Source: Mesostigma viride (Eukaryota; Streptophyta; Mesostigmatophyceae; Mesostigmatales; Mesostigmataceae). From it: a DNA stretch of 47,500 nucleotides. Below the pieces are notes generated by a model that saw only the letters and a list, made by a program, of their open reading frames with translations, searched no databases and was not told the DNA's origin. This document shows, in pieces, positions 32,355 through 47,500 of the stretch. Numbering within the stretch: the first letter of the stretch is position 1; every line of letters begins with the position of its first letter. Where the stretch lies: contig RPFO01000448.1 in the NCBI GenBank assembly GCA_009746045.1, forward strand, positions 155,626 through 203,125. Reading direction: 5' to 3'. The position numbers and the translations under genes were made by a program.

Positions 32355-32913
32355 ATCTACGTGGAATAACACCTAGACGATGGCAGGTGGCGCAGTCGCA
32401 CTGATCACGTGCGTGGTGCCGCCATAATGTGCAGAAAAATAGCGAGATCTGCTGGGCAGGCCGTTGGCGATATCTTGCAAAATCCGGGGCGATTAATTAA
32501 TTAATTCATTAATAGACACGTGACTGCGTCACGTGAGCATAAGTCCTCAGTGGGAGGGGAACATGGGACGGAATGGATGGTATAAGCTATCTAGGTCCTA
32601 GTTACAACAGGCGTGTGGGCACCGCGGCCCGAATCGCTACTATGAATGCCATACTTGGTCCTGGAGCATAAGTCCTCAGTGGGAGGGGAACATGGGACGG
32701 AATGGATTAATTGATTAATTAATTAATTAATAGACACGTGACTGCGTGACGTGAGCATAAGTCCTCAGTGGGAGGGGAACATGGGATGGAATGGATTAAT
32801 TAATTAATTAATTAATTAATTAATTAATTAATTAATAGACACGTGACTGCGTCACGTGAGCATAAGTCCTCAGTGGGAGGGGAACATGGGATGGAATGGA
32901 TGGTATAAGCTAT

Positions 32914-33801
32914 CTAGGTCCTAGTTACAGGGGTGTGGGCACCGCGGCCCGAATCGCTACTATGAATGCCATACTTGGTCACACGCGGAGCCCCCACAGG
33001 CTTGGGGGTGGTCTCCTTCATCACTACTTGCCATCTATACTTGCCATCTATCCAGGCTGCATGGGCGGGCTTGGTGCCAGCTAGTCTATCTGATGTATCT
33101 ACCTGATCTGTGCGGGCCAGGTGCCCGGTTAGGCCCAGGCGCCTGTGCCTAATAATGTGGGAAACATAGGGCAAATCAGCGTACAAATCCTCATTACTAA
33201 TGTGCAAACCAAAGGGGATGTTAAGGGCCTTGCGCAGCATCTTGGTAACGGCGCCGTCGAGTCGTTGCTCCAGCTCCTGCGTCAGTGTCCAGGTCTCGGC
33301 ACTGTAGGTCAGGATCGTCAGAATGGCGACCTTGAAGAGGTCACGCTTGACGATCCGGGGTAGGGCGGGGTTGCTCCACCAGCGGCGGTGGTCATGGAGG
33401 TGCGCCCACGCCACGCCGGTCCGTGTCGTCATGTCGTCCTCGCAGTCGGGAAGCCAACTGCCGAGCAGCTTGAAGCGGCCTGAAGGAGGGTAGTTGACCT
33501 CGGCATCGTCTAAGAGGCGGAGTGTGGGTGGGGGCCCTGCCATGCCGAGGGCCAGGGCCTCCGTTTTGGGGCTGATTTCTAGACCAACCGCCCGAGCCTC
33601 GAGCGCCAGGCAGTCTAGCCAAAGTTGGGCAGACTCCGGCTTCTCGATGAGCGTGATGTCGTCGGCATAAATGAGGTCAGCTAGTAAATTCTGCTTGTTA
33701 GTCGGCCCCCCTTCCCCAAGCTCGTTCGTGATCGCTAGGCCAGGGGCACGGCCTGCAATGCTAGCAAAGCGAGCACGTGCCTGGCGCATAACATAATCCA
33801 C
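32914..33801 (-). CDS. LINE RT C-terminal half, open frame
   Basis: A 295-codon frame contains NLLADLIYADDITLIEK with the YADD catalytic motif of reverse transcriptase. It continues SAETWTLTQELEQRLDGAVT, KMLRKALNIPFGLHISNEDL and RHRRLGLTGHLARTDQVDTS. It is 5'-truncated before the RT fingers and lacks part of the C-terminus seen in the copies at 33.8 and 10.5 kb (a deletion in the LAGTKPAxAAW area). This is the longest intact RT stretch of the young LINE family in the window. Confidence 0.82.
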   Translation of the reverse strand: MDYVMRQARARFASIAGRAPGLAITNELGEGGPTNKQNLLADLIYADDITLIEKPESAQLWLDCLALEARAVGLEISPKTEALALGMAGPPPTLRLLDDAEVNYPPSGRFKLLGSWLPDCEDDMTTRTGVAWAHLHDHRRWWSNPALPRIVKRDLFKVAILTILTYSAETWTLTQELEQRLDGAVTKMLRKALNIPFGLHISNEDLYADLPYVSHIIRHRRLGLTGHLARTDQVDTSDRLAGTKPAHAAWIDGKYRWQVVMKETTPKPVGAPRVTKYGIHSSDSGRGAHTPVTRT

Positions 33802-33841
33802 TACAATATGGAATGGATGGTATAAGCTATCTAGGTCCTAG

Positions 33842-34487
33842 TTACAGGGTGTGGGCACCGCGGCCCGAATCGCTATGAATGCAATACGCGGTCACGCGCA
33901 GAGCCCCCACAGACTCGGGGGTGGTCTCCTTCATCACTACTTGCCATCGATCCTTGCGCACCATCTGCCTCCATATTACAGACAAACCAGGAGGCTGCCC
34001 GGGGGTGAGCCCGTCAAGTCTAGTGTAGCACATGTCCATGCCGAGTCTATCACGAAAAGTCCACAGGTGGCGGCCCTGCCGCGCGTGGCCTGGGGCACGC
34101 CAGGTGAGGACATATCGCCCAGGCTGGGCGGGCTTGGTGCCAGCTAGTCTATCTGATGTATCTACCTGATCTGTGCGGGCCAGGTGCCCGGCTAGGCCCA
34201 GGCGCCTGTGCCTAATAATGTGGGAAACATAGGGCAAATCAGCGTACAAATCCTCATTACTAATGTGCAAACCAAAGGGGATGTTGGGTTGAGGGCCTTG
34301 CGCAGCATCTTGGTGACGGTGCCGTCGAGTCGTTGCTCCAGCTCCTGCGTCAGTGTCCAGGTCTCGGCACTGTAGGTCAGGATCGCCAGAATGATGACCT
34401 TGAAGAGGTCACGCTTGACGATCCGGGGTAGGGCGGGGTTGCTCCACCAGCGGCGGTGGTCATGGAGGTGCGCCCACGCCATCAAAA
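33842..34487 (-). pseudogene. Second LINE RT C-terminal copy, 5'-truncated
   Basis: The minus strand reads RWWSNPALPRIVKRDLFKVI, then after a short indel near 34285 ISNEDLYADLPYVSHIIRHR, GRYVLTWRAPGHARQGRHLW and MVRKDRWQVVMKETTP. It keeps the C-terminal stretch that the neighbouring copy has lost, so the two together outline the family's full C-terminus. It is truncated upstream at about 34487. Confidence 0.8.
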
Positions 34488-35028
34488 GGCAAGTCTACTG
34501 CAATTTACCCGACCAAATTTCATGCCCGGAGTCAAAAGTTATGAGCATTCTCGGCAGCCATAGCTCGGTACACCGTAAACTTTACGTCTTGGCCATCAAG
34601 GAATATGTGCTACATGATCTCCCAACGGAGGCATGTTATAATTTAATTTAATTTTTAATTTAATCCCTGCCTCCATTTGGAGAACATCACACTACACAGC
34701 ATTCAAGGCGTACTACTATAATCTGAACACATGGCATATTACATGATAATGATTTATGTTACATGCCAAACTCTCCGTTGAAGCTACCCATCAACCAGCA
34801 TAAAGTGACAAGTTGCATGCTGTCGATTGCGTAGCACATATTTGTAAGTGAAACTAAAAAACTGAGCCATAGCGCATGCTGTCCTCACATGCATTCCCAA
34901 GTCATGTCAGTGAGATGACCACTATTACTACTAAATAAGTTCGTCAAAAAATTACCACACACTGCGCGATAAAAGTAGGCAACCAGGCTGAAATATTCCC
35001 AAGATTCTAGCTGGTTGTACCGTTTATG
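34488..35028. other. AT-rich region downstream of the unknown minus-strand gene
   Basis: Holds AATTTAATTTAATTTTTAAT near 34641-34660 and otherwise unremarkable sequence. It should contain the transcript end of the gene stopping at 35029, but no clear polyadenylation motif stands out. Confidence 0.45.
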
Positions 35029-44893
<9,865 letters not shown>

Positions 44894-45299
44894 CTTAAAG
44901 GTGAGTTGTAGTCAGGATACTGTCAAGCAAACGCGGGGGACTTGGAATTAAAGCAGTTGGGGAAACAGGCATCCATGCATACAATGCCATTGCCTAGCTC
45001 TTAGTCAGCGTCAATACTTTCAGACGACTAGTACTATCAGATCTATTACTAGTAGTATCAGATGCCACTATAAACTTCAGGAAAAAACACAAAGGCCTTG
45101 ATGTTAAAATTGCAAAAATTCGGCGTGGTGGCATAGCCAGAGGTCCTTTCCTCGGACTACATCAATGCCACAGGGGATATAAGACAGGAAGCTGCTATCT
45201 CTGGAAACATGAGCAGTGAGGACTAAGGAGTATCATATCATGCCTGAAGGTGACCTAGTTTCTGCGGCATCACATCCACGCATGAGCAAATAGAGTTAC

Positions 45300-45361
45300 C
45301 TGTGCTCCCCAACCATCTCTGTTTTTATCTCCTCCATGCAGGATATCTTCATCATCTCGCA
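45300..45361 (-). CDS. Possible further upstream exon of the unknown gene
   Basis: The acceptor TGGTACAG and donor CACAG/GTAACT bound a 62-bp stretch open in two frames, one reading CEMMKISCMEEIKTEMVGEH. Neither frame fits directly to the 44893 exon in phase, so another exon would be needed between them. Confidence 0.25.
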
Positions 45362-46810
45362 CTGTACCAAGCACATGCATATCAGCACACAAAGATGACG
45401 ACAAAAGGGCGCGAGACACGACATTAGCAGGCCGGGTGTCCAGATCAAACAAAAAAGCATGCTACATTGCGGTGCACTAGAGCGGATGCACAACTCCTGC
45501 GTGGATTGCATCAAGTGGACGCTAGGGCACGTGGTTCAGAAACCAGGGCACGCTCACAATATTACAAAAGTATCGCCATGCACGCAATTACGACAAGCAG
45601 GCGAAGCATAGCCAAGGGCAACACTATGCAGTCTCATATTAGCACGTCTGGCTTGGTGCATAAATTGCAGCAGACATGCTCTAATCAGCTACCTGCATGG
45701 CACGGAAGGCTGCTGTATCCCTAGTATGGTAGTACTCCGACGCAGACATTGGCAAATCACAATGAATCTCGAAAGCCGCCATGACGAATTTGGTGTTATA
45801 CGTTGGTTGCGTTGGGGCGGATCTCGTCCTAAGCACAACTATTTTGGCACCAGCATATTGGCACTTGCTGAAAGGTCAGGGCATTGCAACCAACTTCAGC
45901 GCACTTGTGGAGCTGGGCTGCAATAGAGACAATTAAGCAAGAATGATGACTATATACTTTTCGTAGACTAAACGAATCGGCATTTTAACATTGTATGATT
46001 ATCCACTTGCAATCTCTTGCCCTGGAGTCGATAAAAGTTACACGAACGCGAGACAGTCCACAGAGCAAAAACGCGGGCCCTGTCGCCACTCGCTGGTCTA
46101 TTGTAGCGTCGACGATAGATCTCCGTATAGCGTGTTTTCTTATTATTCCCGAATTCTTTGTTCACCGCGCACCCCTCCGGTTCGCTGCGGATAAACAATG
46201 GCAAGCCGTGGCTGTGAGGCACCTGGAGGTTGAAGTGTTCCAGGCTTCCAGCGCATCGGGATCTTGCTGCCTTGGCCAAGCAGCCCTTTCACGCGTTGCC
46301 ACCGATCGTAGCTCCGATCGTAAGATCTTTGTTCTGACTGTTGTCGTTGATGTTGTTGTTGGTTCAACGCAAGCGCTTGTTCTCACTTCAACTCGAGTAA
46401 GTACAGTAGTTCACCGGACTGAATTGCTACAGTCATTCACGCCTTAAGTTGGGTTTCCGGGTAAAATAATGTGTATTTTTTATTAACCAATACTGAACCA
46501 CTGGGAATATCGTACGCTGTTTACAATTCTTAAATCAGCCTGGCCCATGTGCGGCGTGGGAACTGGGAAACAACTACACTGAATACTGAACTGTAACTGA
46601 ATTAGCCTGGATGTGTCGACGAGCAGCAACTGACAGTGATGGACACGTGGCAATGGCAGGTTCTTTTATGCACGTTAAAATTTGTCATCTCTCGGTGGCA
46701 CAATCCCGTGTCATTGAAGGCAAATTTCTTGTCGAGTTACCAACAAGAGCGTTCCATGCGCAGTAGTATTGAAGGTAGTCGATGGAATCCGCTTTTGGAA
46801 CTATGCTACA
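45362..46810. other. Divergent intergenic region
   Basis: Lies between the upstream end of the minus-strand gene and the plus-strand membrane-protein gene. Open frames on both strands at 45.97-46.45 kb lack coding character. A GTTGTTGATGTTGTTGTTG run lies near 46340-46360. Promoters of both genes could lie here; no TATA box is clear. Confidence 0.4.
46453..46520 (-). mobile_element. Possible LINE-B 3'-terminal fragment
   Basis: The plus strand shows TTTCCGGGTAAA, TATTTTTTATTAACCAATA and GGGAATATCGT in the same order and spacing as the 3' edge of LINE-B at 18328-18380. A few bases are inserted relative to LINE-B. It could be a nearly solo 3' end left by extreme 5' truncation. Confidence 0.4.
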
Positions 46811-47500
46811 ATGACAAAAGAACCGGATGATGTGAACAATAGGCAAGGTGGCGATGATGTAACGCATGCCGATGTAGTCATCGGACAACCGGTACTTAGC
46901 GCCCCACTGCATGAGTGTAAACGCCGTGGCGTGTGGGCGGCCATCACACGCACAAAAAAGCGGACGGTGTGCGCTGCGGTTTGTATCTTCTTCACGATTG
47001 CTATTACTATAATCGCTGCGGTGCTCATCGCCTTCCGGCCAAGAGATGTGCGTCCCCCTATTTGAATAACTGGTCATCCTTGCGTATCTTGCTGGATTAG
47101 TAACCGCTAGCTAACCATTAGTGGCGTCGTACGCCATAATTTGATCGAAAAATATTACTCCCAGCAAGCATAAATGCCTCAGTGAAATTTTGTTGGTGAT
47201 GACCGTCAATCCTGGTTTGGGGCTTTGGGCCCTCGGAAAATGCTTTGTGAGGCCTCGCATTTTTCTTTATGCTTTCAACGATGCACTGCATCACTTGAAT
47301 ACCTTTTTGCATGCCCGCAAAACATTATCATATCGTTTGTATGCGTCATGGCTTCATTCGACGGTCATGGTTTGTATGCGCGTTTCATCATCCCAGATTG
47401 ATGAGATCGACTTTTGTCAGTTCCAGCTGTGCTCCGAGGTTGGACCTGGAGCTGCCTGCACGGCGCTCCTTGAGCAGGCATGTGGTGGAAACGCAGCTGG
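46811..47500 (+). CDS. Small single-pass membrane protein, LEA-2/NDR1-like N-terminus; runs off the window
   Basis: ATG starts MTKEPDDVNNRQGGDDVTHA. After a short soluble head comes a basic stop-transfer cluster (RTKKR) and one membrane helix (TVCAAVCIFFTIAITIIAAV), then FRPRD. A basic cluster, membrane helix and FRPRD phrase is how plant LEA-2 (NDR1/HIN1-like) proteins begin. Reading on gives a stop after VRPPI, ending at 47065 (84 codons). Alternatively a donor GAT/GTGCGT at 47047 joins an exon opened by ATCCCAG at 47397 (IDEIDFCQFQLCSEVGPGAA), in phase, which stays open to the window end. The second model is preferred but not proven. Confidence 0.45.

Larger units (their letters stand above)
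16901..32486 (-). mobile_element. LINE-A: endonuclease-type LINE, split by LINE-B and truncated at its 3' end
   Basis: The two parts are 32486-30451 (5' end, ORF1, start of ORF2) and 18329-16901 (rest of the endonuclease, start of RT). The 17-bp TGGGGGGTTAGAAACTT stands at both edges of the intervening DNA (18313-18329 and 30451-30467). Joining the parts once across it gives a continuous endonuclease domain, so LINE-B inserted here. The 3' part ends at the TTAA of the piggyBac-type element, and the rest of RT is missing. The C-terminus seen in sibling copies is of the RTE/Jockey-like style, but the clade is uncertain. Confidence 0.75.
32487..34487 (-). mobile_element. Head-to-tail pile of LINE 3'-end copies
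   Basis: All units are on the minus strand. The first has a TTAA tail at about 32492-32515, stem-loop 32517-32535 and body to about 32660. Then comes a 46-bp partial 3' UTR copy (32661-32706). The next has tail 32707-32732, stem-loop 32735-32753 (one base changed) and body to 32794. A longer copy has tail 32795-32838, stem-loop 32840-32858 and body to about 33803. The last, 33806-34487, lacks stem-loop and tail. Short units end in the same GGAATGGA before the next TTAA run. The pile abuts the 5' end of LINE-A. Confidence 0.85.

Noticed and set aside
45995-46447. 150-codon plus open frame and overlapping minus frames
   Set aside because: No splice partners, no recognisable motif, and open frames on both strands suggest composition rather than coding.

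Overview
The window is nuclear DNA of a eukaryote. Genes are split by spliceosomal introns (GTAAGT/GTGAGT donors, CAG acceptors), intergenic DNA is rich in microsatellites, and at least a third of the sequence is retrotransposon. A green alga or a related lineage fits best: a secreted protein carries an SPPPP rod like those of volvocine and plant cell-wall glycoproteins, the copia element belongs to a group common in algae, and the last gene looks like a plant-type LEA-2 (NDR1/HIN1-like) membrane protein. This placement is inference; no rRNA or other marker gene is present.

Layout. 1-6176 (minus): a six-exon gene for a secreted protein with a signal peptide, a Cys-containing extracellular domain, five Dictyostelium-type CTDC repeats and a long Pro-rich rod that runs off the left edge. 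6.2-8.6 kb is mostly non-coding. 8.68-9.98 kb (plus) holds coding-like exons of an unknown gene or pseudogene. 10.4-16.9 kb is a transposon graveyard: truncated LINE copies in both orientations, a 522-bp SINE-like element with a 12-bp target duplication, a 106-bp palindrome built from copia LTR ends with a 5-bp target duplication, and a 1.34-kb element with piggyBac-type TTAA/CCC ends.

16.9-32.5 kb is one three-level nest, all on the minus strand. LINE-A (ORF1, endonuclease, start of RT) is split inside its endonuclease by LINE-B (17-bp target duplication). LINE-B is in turn split inside its RT by a complete Ty1/copia element (20306-27940, LTRs of 471 and 485 bp, TGTAC duplication). The copia element has an unusual domain order: gag, integrase, protease, RT, RNase H. 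32.5-34.5 kb is a head-to-tail pile of LINE 3' ends.

35.0-44.9 kb (minus, perhaps to 45.4 kb) is a spliced gene for a protein I do not recognise. I assembled ten exons whose phases all agree. Its introns hold a 0.47-kb direct repeat pair, a GGGGT array, a TCATGYG array and a very long compound microsatellite. 46.8 kb to the end (plus) is the start of a small membrane-protein gene.

Many reading frames break at or near homopolymer runs (G12 at 1747, G13 at 17214, C7 at 29655, G7 at 21696). Some apparent pseudogenisation may therefore be sequence error. The mobile elements seem to work together: LINEs, and the SINE-like element, share a CACGTGAC/GTCACGTG 3' stem-loop followed by a TTAA tail, and the palindrome carries the copia LTR termini.
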